Assembly: GCA_026874595.1 (NCBI GenBank) | Contig: CM049306.1 | Span: forward strand, 80,688,142 to 80,752,141 | Origin: Sipunculus nudus | Lineage: Eukaryota; Annelida; Sipuncula; Golfingiida; Sipunculidae | Direction: 5' to 3' | DNA length: 64,000 nucleotides | Shown here: piece by piece, positions 12,013 to 25,577 of the stretch | Layout: every line of letters begins with the position of its first letter | How positions within the stretch are numbered: the first letter of the stretch is position 1 | Made by a program: the position numbers and the translations under genes | The notes under the pieces: generated by a model | Databases searched by the model: none | Told to the model about the DNA's origin: nothing | What the model saw: the letters and a program-made list of their open reading frames with translations, nothing else

Positions 12013-13509
12013 GTCTCGTTTTGATCATAAAACTGGCCTTTGATAAAATTCAGTATAGTCTAAAGTAAAAGTATAAGAGGTCTGCAACGATTCTCCGGGA
12101 CACAGATACATCACTAGAGGAATTATTCAGATATCCCTGCACCGATACGTTACCAATTTATGCCAATCCAAAGAAAAGCAGAACTCGACGTGATTGTTAT
12201 GAAACCATTTGCACAAAATCTAATTTGCTAATCATCTGGGATTAATTATATTTTTGTTTGGAAACAACTGTTATGAAAAGAAACCTATTTACTTGGTTTT
12301 TTTTTTTAAAAAAAGGTCATCCGGCTTTGAATCAAATCATAATAAACCATACATGTATCGTACCGTGTATCATTTACCGCGAGCAAGGTATCGCGATACC
12401 CATCGTTAAAACCCTATATTAAAGAGCAAGCATATAGCGGTCCGACAAAGATTTATGGTAATTTACCAAATAGGTAATCCATTCTATAAAGAAATAGGCG
12501 TCGTGACTGCATACAAGTCTGGATATTTAATTCTATTCGTCAGCAAGTTAGTTTTTTTATCTTATGACCCGTAAATTCATAATAGAGTGTGATTTTGACC
12601 TTGTGCATGTATCCCGTGGATGACTCACTCGCTCTAGATGATTACACAGAACGGGGATATATTTGAAATAATAGGTCGAAGCATTTATTTTTTGTTGTTC
12701 TTATTTCTGCATAAACTGTTCACGACGGTAGATGAGTCAGTTTTACGGGCCTGCACAGGAACATATTGCATTTATGTGATCATCACGACATGAGGTACTG
12801 AGAGCGTGACACTGAGATCTCAGTTGTTCATGCATGCAGTTACAATCATATTACAGACAAATTGCAGGTAGGTGTAACGTACCTTTCCAGATTTTGTTTT
12901 AAGAAGGGAGAGGAAAATATTTAATCTTTTAATATTTCATTCATTTGCACACACGTATATGCACATATATAGAAATATATATTACAGTCAATCTGTGTAA
13001 CAGTCATTTTAGATAATGCCTATTTATTTCAGTCATTTCGCGTAATGTCTGTGACCAATCGAGGGTTCTTACTGGTTCGGTGGCATATCATATATAAATC
13101 AAGTTTGACACCAAGATGTCAATCCAAACCTGATTTATCATCTGGAATCAAATACGCGGACATACGGCTCTTGGGAACTTAACCCTCGACCTTGTGACCC
13201 CGAAACAATCCGTTTCTTCCCCTCTAGGCTGGTGAGATATGTGCAAAATAGAAGGTGTGAGATGTAAAGATTTGCTTAAATGTATCCACAGTCTCCCTAA
13301 ATATGTGGATCCTGTGACCTTGACCTTTTACTCATGACCCAAAAACCAATAGAGTTCTTGCGTTTGAGGTGGGCCACATATAAACAAGTCTGAAATTCAT
13401 ATGTCAATCCAAACTGGAGTCATCATAAATAACGTATTTGACGAATATACAGAAAGAGGAAAAGACGGACAGGATGATTCAGATACGGTAACCCCTTATT
13501 CAAGCAGAG
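12013..13509. other. Intergenic with decayed repeat sequence
   Basis: No gene. At 13040-13480 there are CTTGACCTTTTACTCATGACC-type strings and twice-repeated 'aagTTTGAcaccaAGATGTCAATCCAAACct' versus 'aAGTcTGAaattcATATGTCAATCCAAACtg' blocks (13100 and 13390), which indicate an old duplicated repeat. Confidence 0.4.
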
Positions 13510-13519
13510 CCCCAATTAT

Positions 13520-13850
13520 ACAACACAAGGTTCCAGTACACAGATGAAACCACAGATGCGAATTCGATAGTATCATTATAAAATGACAGTCTCAAAATAA
13601 AAGGAAAAAAGAGTACCAAAATTAGAAAAAATACAGGTAGCGCCACCTTGCAGTCTTTAGAAACTGATAAAACAAATTATTATCAATTAACACATAGGGT
13701 TTGCGACACTGGGTGAATTCACAGCTATGAAACAGACATAATTGCTGTCATATGACGGTCTCAACAAGATAAAAAAAAATCGTAAAAAAAAACATACAGG
13801 GGGCACCATCAGGTTTCAGGAACTGACTGAGCCAGCCATTGTCAATATTC
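13520..13850. repeat. Decayed two-unit repeat
   Basis: Two diverged blocks share the order ATGAAAC, TGACaGTCTCAA, an A-rich stretch, and GGtaGCgCCACC / GGgGGCACCAtC. A related block appears in the other orientation at 30730-30930 (GAAGCGCCACC), inside the second tandem-core element. Confidence 0.4.
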
Positions 13851-13913
13851 AAGTCAAGGTTCATGGCAATCCCTGCATTAATTATCAATATGCTGGAGAT
13901 TTCTTATTTATTT

Positions 13914-15379
13914 AAGCTCAGCTGACTGTAAGTCATCTGAGCAATAGCGATCACCCTTTGTTCATCGTCCGTCCGGTTGTCGTGCAATCCGACCGTGCGG
14001 CCGTTAACAGGGCTCTAATCGTAATCGTTAGACCTGAAATAAGTTCAGGATGACCTATATTTTGTGACCTACGGGCCGAAAATATGATTGTGGGCACTCA
14101 GACAGACGGGGCAAAAATTGTATCCATTGAGCCTAAAATCCGCCAACGTGACATTAAGGGAAATCTAAGGCAATTATTTTTGGACACCTGAAATTAGGTC
14201 ACTGTGACCTATATTCTGCTACCAATAGGGAAAAGTTGTCATATAAATCCTGATATAAGTTCATGGTGTCCATATATTCTGTGACCAATGGGCCGAAAAA
14301 AATTGTTTTGGGTACACATACAGTCAGACGGGGCATACATTGTATCCTTTTGGCCTAGAATAACCTTCTATCATGACGTCCAGGCTGGTCGTATGCAAAT
14401 GTTTTAGAACTTGAAATTAGATCATGGTGACCTATATTATGCAACCTATAGATAAAAAAGATCTTATATGAGCACCTTGAATGTCAAAAGGACACAAAAT
14501 TTATGCATTAGTCCTAAAATCTTCTAAAGCAATACCCCGGGAGGTTATAGGCATATCTCTTTGGAAACCAGAAATTATGTCATGGTGCACGGGCTATAAT
14601 CTATGTGCTATGAGCAAAAAAAAAATGGCATGAATTACAGGAAACCTGCACGTGACAGGCCAAAAACATGATTTGAGTACCTTTAATGTCAGATGGATAC
14701 AAAATGTATGCATAAGGGCAATTTTACTTTAAAATTATGGTCGTGCTGACCTATATTCTGCAAACTACTGGCTCGAAGCATGATTTTGTGCAGTCAGACA
14801 GGGCACAAATTGTATCCATTTGCCCTAGACTCTTCTAAGATGAAATTCAGGTAAGTCCTTGGCATGCTTAGCCATTTCCCTTGGAACCATGAAATTAAGT
14901 CATTGTGACTTTTTTTCTGGGAGCTATTGATCAAATTCATGATTTTGAGCACCCAGACGGACAGGGTACAAATTGTATCCATTTTTCTTGGAACCCTTTA
15001 TTGTTGGTCCGGGGCTGGTCTCTTTTGAATCCTGATTTTTTTTAAAATTATTTGTCCATTTTTTCAACATAGCAACAAAAGATATGGGCTATTCTTACAG
15101 ACAATACAGAACATTAATGGAAGAAATGAGAACCCGGTCACATTAAGTCATGGCCAATGGGCCACTACTTTAATTATTGTTGTGGTACTTAAGCCCAATA
15201 GCTCGGAGGCTAAATGTCAAACTGATCTCATTACACATTTCAAGGGAGATCTTTGTAGAAGATGATTCTAGGTCCAGCGGTAACGATTTGTGCCCTTATA
15301 ACAGACAGACGGACGGCCGGATAAACGACGGACAAAGCGCCATACCTATACCTCAGTTGACTCTGAGTCAGCTCAGGTT
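13914..15379. mobile_element. Tandem-core element 1 with inverted termini
   Basis: The left end AGCTCAGCTGACTGTAAGTCA ... CTTTGTTCATCGTCCGTCC is matched, inverted, at the right end by CGACGGACAAAG ... TGACTCTGAGTCAGCTCAGG (15330-15379), giving about 70-bp imperfect terminal inverted repeats. Between them lie about seven diverged units of ~150-160 bp with the consensus order GAAATTAGGTCAtgGTGACCTATATTcTGtgAgCta, CcgAAAAcATGATTTTGaGcAC, CAGACaGGGcACAAATTGTATCC and a spacer. No protein is encoded. A tandem satellite core between short arms recalls the oyster 'pearl' family of non-autonomous elements. The inverted ends differ from that, so the class is uncertain. Confidence 0.65.
14196..14210. 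promoter_or_regulatory. Perfect AGGTCAnnnTGACCT palindrome (IR3)
   Basis: AGGTCA, spacer CTG, TGACCT. This is the consensus inverted-repeat-3 binding site of estrogen-receptor-type nuclear receptors. It sits at the conserved position of one repeat unit of the tandem-core element. Binding is not shown by sequence alone. Confidence 0.5.
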
Positions 15380-16695
15380 AAAATGAACACAACATAAGTT
15401 GATACAATGGTTTCTTTGTCAACAAATGTTCACCAGACTGTTCTGTTTATGCAAATGCTCAGTTATAATCTATTTATTTAAATCGTGTTTTACACTTATA
15501 CTTCTATTTGAATTCGCAACTATCAGATTCGCATGGATTCAATTGCATTGCGGTAGATTCTCTGACCTTTTTTTTATTTCAGCATATGATTTTGGTTTTG
15601 AAACACCTCCATCTGTTAGATTCCTACCTGCATTCCCAGAATAATTGCATCATATAAATTCATGACTCCCAACAATTGATTCTTGGCTGTTTTTCATGAT
15701 CACATATCTGATGGGTATCAGTATTTCAACTATTTTAATGTCATTTGCATGAAAATACCCAATTTGAATGCATGAAACCTTGTAAATTAACGAAACTGGA
15801 AGAAAGGTAGAAAAGCTGAGATATGATGATAGATGTTTTCTTTAATTTTCATATCGTAAATTCAAATCGAGATATAAATCCATTTAATTTTGAAATAAGA
15901 AAAAAAATATTTATCAAAACAAATTGAATATTCGGATGAGCTAAAAATAAAATTCTATGAACAAAAATAAGGAAAAAACCTAATAGATGGCAATTTAAGG
16001 ATTATAACAAAAAATGTATTTAAAAAGCTGAAAGTCTGCTGTGTAAAAATTCCTAAATTCGTAAAGTCTGAAAAATGATATTAATTTATCATTGAAATAA
16101 TATGATTTACCTTGTTTATTAGCCTGTCACCTGCTTTATACATCATATAATAATATTACTACATTAATAATAATAAGCCATCCCTTTTAACCTTTTATCA
16201 TCGGAATAATTGTTATTATTAACTTGATTGTTACCTGTAACATGGCATTAATATTTATCTTAACATGAAAGCAAGGGCTTACCAAAACCAATAAGGCTAT
16301 TGACTCGTGAGGGGATCAAAGATGTATGATATCCTAGGTCCTGCAATACATTTGTGTGCTGTATCTTTGTAGCTATACCAGGATTAACCACCCGTCAGAG
16401 ATGGTATCTCAGTCCGCCTAAGAGACCAATGATGTGTGGTATATGCTAGTTTCATGTTTAACTAACACAAAGACGGAGATTTTTCACGCTGCTTCTAACA
16501 GCCTAAAGCTACCTGAGGGCCATAGTTGTACGAAATATCTTAAAAACCCTAACCTCACTTGTGAAATAATTGACGAATTGCATAAAAACTTCCTGACATA
16601 ATATCGGCTCCTATCCCAATGTTAACCTATCACACAGATTGCCTGACTTGCAGTGTGGCAATCCGTGTAATTATATCCATTCAATTTTATTCATT

Positions 16696-16698
<3 letters not shown>

Positions 16699-16746
<48 letters not shown>
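16699..16746. repeat. (TA)n microsatellite
   Basis: About 24 TA units. Confidence 0.95.
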
Positions 16747-16751
<5 letters not shown>

Positions 16752-16827
16752 TGTTGTAATGAGCACCCCAGGTGATCTCAAAATTGGGTTTGGATAAATA
16801 TATTTGTGCCCAAAAAAGCGCCTAACA

Positions 16828-16869
16828 CCCCCACACCCCCCCCCCCCCCCCCCACACACCCCCGACACC
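16828..16869. repeat. C-rich run
   Basis: Imperfect C(ACCCC)n leading into 18 or so consecutive C, then CACACACCCCC. Likely length-variable and hard to assemble. Confidence 0.9.
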
Positions 16870-17885
16870 CGCCCACCTGCGCTCTATTAAGTTCCAGTGT
16901 CACGTGTATAACGATCCGCATGTATTGACACTTTTGTTTGACATCGCAGGTCTTTCGCTTCCATGAAAGCCAAAGAGCCCGGATGATCTATTGCATTGAA
17001 TGAATGGAGGATTCGCTCAAGTACTTGATACAGTGCTTACCTTCATGCGGTAGAAGACTCGAGCTTTGTTTAAATTTACAGGGAATGAAATTATTATGAA
17101 ATTTCATTATAATGAAATTATATAATTACCCGTCGGTATCGGATTAACAGTTGTTAGTAATCATATGGAAAAAAATGTCTGTTAAAGATGAAATGAATAA
17201 TAAAATATAAACCTACGCAAATCAAATGAATATGATGGAAAAGAAGTTACTGAGACAAAAGAAGAAGGAGAAATAGAGCGAGGGGTTTCCCACCTTGAGC
17301 AGGAAATAATGGACTATTAAGAATTAAAATGACCTGTCTCCAGAAAGGGATTTTTTAAAGTAATGACCTTATTTATAACTAAAAAAATAGAATATGAAAA
17401 TAAACAAGCAAAACCTTTGTTGAGAATTTATTTGATAAGCGACCAAAACTGGTTCCAATACGAATGATAGAAATAGGCTCTTGGTGTGGTTAACTGATAG
17501 AAGATCAGAGCGCCCAGTACTTGTCAAGCTGAAATATTAGCAAGTAATATTTAAAACAACAGAGACTGCTAGTAAATTCCTGAAAGGTTGGAACACGAAT
17601 GGCTGGCCAACATACCCTGCAAGGACAGTTCCTCGGGAAATAAAATGTAGAAAGGAACAAATGGTCCCTTGAGAAGTTATTCATCAAAGATTGAAAGTGA
17701 TTGAAAATGACTGAATAAAAATATAACTGAAGAATATACCTCTTCCTGACAAAATATATAACCTTTGAGTGGAGTGTTTTTTTTTAGTGTAGAGCTACAC
17801 TTGATTCATAGCAAATGCAACATTGCCAAGACCTAAATATTTTTGAATCTGTTGATGTTTATCATGAATATTATATTTGTCATCC

Positions 17886-17888
<3 letters not shown>

Positions 17889-17936
<48 letters not shown>
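17889..17936. repeat. (TA)n microsatellite
   Basis: About 24 TA units immediately upstream of the fossil LINE. Confidence 0.95.
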
Positions 17937-17941
<5 letters not shown>

Positions 17942-18039
17942 TATATGCTATAAATTTAACATCCGATGGAAAGGTAGACATATTCTGTGATACAACGTAT
18001 ACTGAAAGAAAGGTGGAGAAACAGATGCAGGGAATAAAA

Positions 18040-20880
18040 GTTTGGAAATTGTGTTATATTGCATTACTCAAGTAGTAAAGTTTGCAAATTTTAACAAATC
18101 AGTTTTTATGTATCAGGACAGTATTTTTAAATTTAAATGCTTAGCCCACAATGTTAGAGGTTTGCATTCAATAATTAGAGACGTATGGTGTATAATTGGC
18201 TTGCCAAAGATGAAGGTTAAAATGGTGTTTGCTTTTTACAAGAGGTACACATTGATAGAGATAAAGAGAACGAAAGAAATATCAATGGAATGGTCGTTCT
18301 TTTTCTTCCTCATTATAAGGACAACAAGAAGATTTCAAGTTTATCAAAGCTATTGCTGATAATGCGAGTGTCACTGTGTTTCTCTATCGTGCCATTCAAG
18401 GGTATGCATTTTTTTTCTTGCGAACAGAATACACCTAACACCGACGTGCAACAGCTAGAGTATGTGAGATATATTCAAAATGAAATATGAAAATACATAA
18501 GTATTGGGAGCGTTTCAGGAATAATATGGGCCGAAGATTTCATTGTGGCTTATTCAAAATAAGATACAGAAGGAGGCAGCTTAAAAAAAAAGAAGCGATC
18601 AATTCAAATTTTTAAAACATTCTGAAACAAAACAATCTATGGGAACTCAACAATCATGACTTAAACATGGAGGTCTACAAATTCCTTTTTTACAAAAAAG
18701 ACTAGATGACTTCATAATTTCTGGTGATCTATAAAAGTTCGAAACAGAAACTGATATCGTACCCAGAGCCTCATCACTCTGTTTTATCCCTACATTAAGT
18801 ATATTTCCAACCGAAACACAGGCCAAGGCACTGGTGCTTTAATACATCTTTACTTCAAGAAAATTATTATATTACCAAACAAATAAAATTAAACTAAATT
18901 GGGAAAACGAATATGAAAACAAAGGTCGAATAGATATTTGGGAATAACTTGAGTACAAAATAAGACATTTTACAAGAAATTAAGTAAATTATTGTATAAG
19001 AGAGAGCACTGGAATATGCGATTAACGAATTTGATGAATCATTTAATTCAAATTCATAAGAAGAAGTTAAAAAATATGCTAGTAAAAAACAAGAACCTGA
19101 AGATATTAAGCAGCACATAACAGATCTAGATGTCAGTGCTATGAAGACGGAAAAAAATAGCAAATGCAAAGATAAATTTACAATACAGGTAACAGTTACA
19201 CAAGCAGACTGTAACGCATATAACTGTAACGGAAATGTAGACCATAAATACCAGAGAGTGAACAAAAGCTTCTAGAGTGGGATATAAAACTGATTGAAGT
19301 ATATAAGGTAATTCTGTCAATGCCAAGGCTGATAAGACCTATATAAAATCATTCAATATAGGTACCTAAACGGAAGGCTCTCAACAAGCCACAATCGAGC
19401 GGTTATATAATCGATTGAAAAATTGGAGAAGTATATTTAAAGGGTATGCGGCCCATAAGTTCACTGAATGTCAGCGTAAAAGCATTGGAATGTATTATCT
19501 TCTCGTTTAAAACAGCGTCTACATTCTATAATCAATCAAGGTCAGTCGGTATTTGTCGATGGTCATTATATTTGGGAACCTTTAAGAATAATTTCGCATG
19601 TGATGGAATATTTCAAAACAGAAAATATAAAGGGTATACTGTTTGCATTTGACACAATAAATGGGTTTCCTTTAAATATAGTACAGTGGGTAAAATTGTT
19701 AAAAAATAATGCTGAAAAATGTGCAATAACGGGTACCTGGCTGGTTATTTCAAATTGCGCCGTGGAATCATTAATTTTTAGTAGTTGAAGTATTCAGTAG
19801 CGATAAGAGCAAAAACACATATTAAAGGGATATTCAGATGACAGAAATAAAATAATATTTCTTCGCAGACGGCCTAATATTTTTCTTGATGTATCTTCAG
19901 TCACATATTTCGTAACAAACGAATTAATAAATTTACTTAAATGTTATCTTTAAACTTAAACTTGACGAAATCGAAAGAATCATAGACTGGATTAAAATGG
20001 AAAAGTCTGAACAGTTAATCTATCAAACTAGTAGGTGTATATTTCCCATACAATAACACTTTGCATGAGATTTTGAACTTCGGCAACATTGAAGATAACT
20101 TGAAAACAATTTTAAATATATTGAAACAACAAACAACTACCATATATGGAAGAGAGAATTTTGTCAACACAGCTGCTGTCAAAAAAGCATTAGTAATGTG
20201 ACAAATATACCAGAAAACAATTTTACCCAAATTTAATTGGTTATTGACAGATTTTTTATGGAGTTTGAGGCCGCCTAAGACAAAATATTCAGTTCTTATA
20301 TCAAAATATGAAGAAGGTCAAAAATGTTATTGATAAAATACAATTTGAACAAGACAGTTGGGTAAAACACATGATCCAAAATCGGAATATCAATAGGGGG
20401 ACCAAATTTAATAAGACTAACAATTTACAAAGAAACCCTAAAGATTTAGACAGACTACGTTCATGTTAGTCCCTTTGAAGGAAACCACGAGTCAGAACAA
20501 CCATAATGGCACAACCAATTCATTACTGTAAGAGGTCAGGCAAATTACAATAGAGAACTGTCAGAATTGGGGTTTAGATTGGTCGAGAATTGAGTTACGA
20601 GTAAAGGAAAATTAAAAAACTCTGTGAAGTGGTTCAAAGACGAAAAGTGTATGAAGACAACATTTAGATTGGCAGAGCCTTTTGAAATCAATCCAAAAGA
20701 AATAGAATTTGTTGGAGAGTCAAGGGATAGACCGTGACACAGATAACTAGAAAAAGTCTTTACAATTTTAAAAAAACGTAACATATTCAAGTTATGTGAA
20801 CATTATACTAGCTTTGTAAATGATTTAAAAATTACTCTTACTTACACAATGTAAATTAGAAAATAAGCATAAAGAGCTGA
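18040..20880 (+). pseudogene. Fossil non-LTR retrotransposon (LINE, L1-like)
   Basis: Broken plus-strand frames follow the order of a LINE ORF2. AHNVRGLHS (about 18150) matches the start of an APE endonuclease domain. A basic linker with a degraded RSRCQ.YEDGEKN motif lies at about 19110-19160. Reverse transcriptase follows: RPISSLNV (19447), INQGQSVFVDGHYI (about 19530), then VMEYFKTENIKGILFAFD (about 19597), then FADGLIFFLD, a decayed YADD box (about 19865), then LKQQTTTIYGRENFVN and FNWLLTDFLW of the thumb region. Many stops, frameshifts and gaps make it long dead. No poly-A tail or target duplication could be fixed. The minus-strand open frame at 18894-19265 is its shadow. Confidence 0.72.
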
Positions 20881-23128
20881 GAATTTCCAGTTCCCCGGCC
20901 TAACACAAGTTGCACTGGTGTTAAGAAGTCATGGATGTGTTAACCTGCTGAATCATATACCAGGTGATGGTGCGCAATGCTGTTACTTGTCATTCATGGT
21001 CAAAACCTGGTTGGTGCATGAACTTATTTAGGGGAGTCCTGCGAAAGTATTTGTTCTGGTTCTAGAGCCTTTGTTTAAAGGGACGTCAGGACCTCGCATG
21101 TATGTTTAACTTTACCATTGCTGTGCATGTCGGCTTGGTACACAGTTGATAATGCTAGGTATTCACCATTTAGAGGGCTATCAGAGTTGGAGCGCTGAGC
21201 TTTTCGAGATAGCTGCAAAACTCGATATCGGCGACAGGATCTCCCCCATGTGCAAAGGGCAGATATTTTTTCTCATTCGAGCACCATTACTATAATGGGC
21301 CAGCTAAAGTTATTTTTTTTCACTTTTAAGGGCATTGCTTGTTAATTGCAGGCATCCATGTAAGATCAATCAGCCATAAAATAGAAGTGTGGGTAGATGC
21401 CACTTGTAATTTTGAATTTCAAGGTCACTTTCAAGGTCAAATAAAAAAAATGGGCAAGCTACTGTTGATTTTTCGTTGTAGCGGACACTGCTCGTTTATA
21501 TCAGGCACCAGGATAAATAAACCAACCAAACAGTGATAGAATATGTATAAGTTAATCGATGGGTGCCCTCCTACATGTTAACCTTTAAAGTCATTTTAAA
21601 GGTCATTTTCAAGTTCAAACCGAATAAAAGTGAACCTGAACGGGTAGAGTCTTTCTCCATCAATAAAACCAATGTATATTCGGAAAGCGTAGGCTTTAGA
21701 GAAAATTATTATTGTGTCAAACGCAACTTACAAAAAGACACGTAATAATAATGTGCATTATTTCTTACACTTATATGAATGAAGAGCACAACTTAAAGGT
21801 GTATTTTTGTTTACAGAGTAGTGTTAGCAGAGTGGAGGGATTTTTAGGTGTTCCCAGAGTGCCTTTAACACACTTTAAAAGAGGCAGAATTAAAAAATGC
21901 CGCATTTTGTAAAATGCAGGAAAAAAGGTCCATAAATAACGGATATTTGATAATTTTTTGTTGTTTTTAGAGTGTGTTTTGGGTATTAGAATAGGGCGGA
22001 TCCAGGTTCAGGAAAATGTGGGGTCCAGCGCAGGATGACTAATGATAAAATCCTAAAACAAAAGGTTCCCAAGTCTGGAAAAGGGTTGCGGTTGCTGTAA
22101 GGGGTGGGGTGAAACCCGGCGGAACCCTCCACTGGATCCGCCTTTGCAGAAGACTATTCAGCACAAGCTCTTCAGGCACACACATGAATATGGTAACTGA
22201 TCCATGGAGCAGTTCATGCTTTACCTAAGATCATTTGTCGATTAAATGGAGGTATAGTATATGCCACAATGGCAGCATCCAGAACGACTTTAATAGATGC
22301 TTTTTAAAGGTTATAATTTTAATTTTCCTATTATTCATTTGCTGAAAGGTGTTTAAATAACTATAGGTATAAATGATCTATAACCCTTGGATGGTGTATC
22401 AGACACAGCTACTGTTGTTTATTTTGGTCCTAGCTTTCTTTATATTGCTATTATATAAATGCGTTAAAGACGTTTTTGGAACGTTGAGAGGTGATCCTAT
22501 AAATTTAGTGTGGAGTTCATAGAACCTCCTAACCTACCTGTCTTATATGTATTATACCTTTATCAACTGTTTAACCCTTTTTTAAAGGAATTCGTGGTAG
22601 ATGGAACTATCTCTGTTTGAACAATGCAACTTTTGTATCCTTAGCAGCGCATATCATTTGCAGGCAACTTGGAGGGTGTGCCTGTCAGATCTGCAGATTG
22701 CTCACGATATAGAGATAAATAAAGCAGGGCGTCATGTTGGAAGTGTTGGTAAAAAAAATAAACAACAGCAGCTGTTAATAGGAACATAGGAAATTCAAGA
22801 GCCAAAACATAGGAAAAAAAAGGAATTTCTTTGGTAAAATAGGAAAAAAAATTGGTAAAAAAATAGGAATTATGTTGAAGACGAAGAGGGTTCTAATACA
22901 TGTAATTAGTAAAAAATTGTTATTTTAACACTTATATTTGCATGTTTTTGCACATATTATAGTATTCAAATGATGTTATGTCAAAAACAAATTCATGTTA
23001 GTACGGCAAAAAAATAATAATAATAACTTATTACAGAAAATGATCGCCTAATTAACAAAGGTTGCCATTGAAACCAGCTCATTTTTTCACATTACCATGA
23101 TAATTTAATAAATTAATTTTCTTAATTT
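20881..23128. other. Intergenic with one small MITE
   Basis: No gene. Contains repeated CAAGGTCA strings (21420-21610), the MITE at 21995, and A-rich GGAATTTnTTTGGTAAAAtAGGAAAAAA near-duplicates at 22800-22870. Confidence 0.45.
21995..22142. mobile_element. Small MITE, hAT-like ends
   Basis: GGCGGATCCAGG at the left and CTGGATCCGCC at the right form facing ends 148 bp apart. Similar AGTGGCGGATCCAGG ends occur at 60892, suggesting a family. Target duplications are not clear. Confidence 0.45.
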
Positions 23129-25446
23129 CATGAATACTTGCTGACAATTATGTGCGCATCTACCAGGTTCCCTGAGAGGCAATACCATTGCGCAAAATTA
23201 ATAATAAAAGTGTTTTCAAACCTCTGACCAAGTTTTTAACAACTTTTGGATTACCAAAATCTGTCCAGTCTGACCAAGGGTCTAATCTTCTGCTGGCTTA
23301 TTCCAACTAGTTATGCTTGAGCTAGGTATAATTCAGTACAGCTTTTCGCCATACCATCCTGAAAGTCGGGGCGCACTCGAGCGTTTTCACCAGACATTAA
23401 AAACATGATCAGAACGTATTGCTATGGCACACAGAAAGACTGGGAGGAAGGAATCCACCTATTGCTGTTTGCTGTCAGAGAATCTTTTCAAGAGTCCTTG
23501 GGTTTCAGTCCCCTGGAACCAGTTTTTGGACACACCGTTCGAGGTCCATCGAAGCTGCTTAAAGAAAAACTTTTGTGTGAAAATCCTGATTTTCTTAGTT
23601 TACTGCAGTATGTCTCAGACTTTCGCACTAAACTACACAATGCTTGTGAGATTGCAAAGTCAAATCTAAAATCTGCACAAAGTAACATGAAAACAAAGTA
23701 TGACAAGCACAATGTAAGTAGGACGTTTGAGCCTGGTGAAAAGGTCCTTGCCTTACTTCCCACCCCTAGCAGACCTCTGCAAGCTAGGTATTTTGGTCCT
23801 TACATTGTTGACAAGAAAGTCAGTGATTTAAATTACATACTGTTGACACCAGATAGACGTACATGTAAGAAGAAACAACTGTGCCATGTAAACATGTTGA
23901 AACCATATTATGACAGAAATAGCACATTAGATGTTGTACACAATGTTACTGCTGTTAATTGTGTAAACACTGACCCTGACCCAGTTAAAGTAGATACTGA
24001 TTGTAAGTGTGATGTTGACATTCAGTGTGGTACAGTACCATTAAAAAACGCAGACGTGCTTAAAAACCTGGGTGCCAAACTGTCACCCCTAACCTCACAA
24101 GATCAACAAGACCTCAAAAACCTGCTGCGGAATTATGAACATTTGTTTAGTGACATTCCAACGCGAACTAACATGTTGTGCCATGACGTCGATGTCGACG
24201 AGGCAAGCGCAGTTAAGTTACATCCATATAGACTGAATCCAAAAAAGCAAAAGGATCTACAGGATGAGTTTCAATATTTGCTGGACAATGATTTTATTAA
24301 ACATAGTAACAGTAACTGGAGTTCACCATGTATTCTTGTGCCAAAACCTGATGGAAGTTACCGTATGTACACAGATTATCGAAAACTGAACTCTGTCACC
24401 ATGACTGACACGTTCCCGATTCCGAGGATCGATGATTGTATTGATAGAGTCGGTAGCTCCAGATATGTCTCCAAGTTTGACTTGCTAAAAGGATTCTGGC
24501 AAGTTCCGCTGACAGAATGAGCGAAAGAATTGTCCGCATTTGTGACGCCGCAAGGACTGTACCAGTAAAAAGCTATGCCGTTTGGCATGAAGAACTTGTC
24601 AGCCACGTTCCAGCGCCTCATCCATATGATTGTCAAGGACATTCAGGGCTGCGACGCATATATTGATGACGTTATCGTGTACAGCGACACCTTGGGGAAA
24701 CTCCGATCTCTTCGAAAGACTCAGTGAAGCACGTCTGACCATCAACTTAGTAAAATCTGAGTTTTTTCCTGCACAATTTTTGGGTCATATTGTAGGGCAG
24801 GGTCAGGTAAAACCTGTTTATGCTAAGATAAGTGCTATTTCTGCATTTCCTAGACCAGAAAACAAAAAACAAATAATGCGTTTTCTTGACATGGTTGGAT
24901 ACTACAGGAAGTTTTGTCCAAATTTTGCTGCTGTAGCTGAACCTTTGACTAATTTGTTAAAGAAGAAAACAAAAGTTTGTATGGAATGTTCAGTGTGAAA
25001 ATGCATTCCAGAATTTGAAAGCAATTCTGCAAAGTTCACCAATTTTAGCAGCTACAGACTTCTGTACCTTTTAAGTAAGCTGTGGATTCTAGTGATACTG
25101 CTGCTGGTGCTGTGTTGTTAAAGGAAGGCAATGATGGCATAGATCATCCAATGTGTTATTCCTCAAGAAAGTTTAATGCAAACCAGAAGAAAACTACTCC
25201 ACTATTGAAAATTAATGTTTGGCTTTGCTTTTGGCGTTGCAACATTTTGAAGTTTATGTCACTTCATCAGTCAGGACTATCATTGTCTTCAGTTATCACA
25301 ATCCCCTCACGTTCATGAACAAGTTGAAGTGTAAAAATCAAAGATTGTTGAGATGGAGTTTGTTCTTACAGGATTACAATCTTGATATCATACACATTAA
25401 AGGGAAAGACAATGTACTTGCTGATTGCTTATCGAGATGTTTATGA
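23129..25446 (+). pseudogene. Broken pol of the GMR1-like element
   Basis: Integrase: QSDQGSN (about 23265, catalytic Asp region), then stops. From 23405 the longest frame (371 codons to a TGA at 24518-24520) has the integrase C-terminus (LGFSPLEPVFGH, FEPGEKVLALLP, ARYFGPYIV), a linker, and RT fingers/palm (NWSSPCILVPKPDGSYRM, TDYRKLNSV, KFDLLKGFWQVPL). After the stop RT continues (MPFGMKNLSATFQRL, then YIDDVIVYSDT with the catalytic Asp pair at about 24660). A frameshift near 24690 leads to the thumb/connection (LGHIVGQGQVKP, FLDMVGYYRKFCPNF), then RNase H in pieces (DSSDTAAGAVLL, then QRLLRWSLFLQDYNLDI and a final LADCLSR). At least four frame breaks, so it is inactive. Confidence 0.85.
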
Positions 25447-25565
25447 AATGTTGTGAACAAGATGTTTATATTATGTTGTAAACAATATGATTTTAAGATT
25501 TTGTAAAAATTTAGTGATTGTGATCGCAAAAAGAAAGTTTTCCGAGAAAACTTTCTTTTTTCTTA

Positions 25566-25577
25566 CAGGAGGGGGAG
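25566..25577 (+). promoter_or_regulatory. Polypurine tract of the GMR1-like element
   Basis: CAGGAGGGGGAG lies directly before the LTR start TGTTAC. It is the expected plus-strand priming site. The minus-strand copy has the equivalent GGAAGGGGAG before its LTR. Confidence 0.75.

Larger units (their letters stand above)
15390..18039. other. Intergenic, AT-rich, low complexity
   Basis: No gene recognised. Contains two long TA runs, a C-rich run and an AATGAAATTATnATGAAATTTCATTATAATG palindromic stretch near 17085-17125. Confidence 0.5.

Noticed and set aside
14794..15386. Small frames at the right end of tandem-core element 1
   Set aside because: Read within repeat units; no conserved coding pattern between units.
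18894..19265. 123-codon minus-strand open frame with hydrophobic segments
   Set aside because: Complement of the fossil LINE linker region; hydrophobicity reflects A-rich plus strand.
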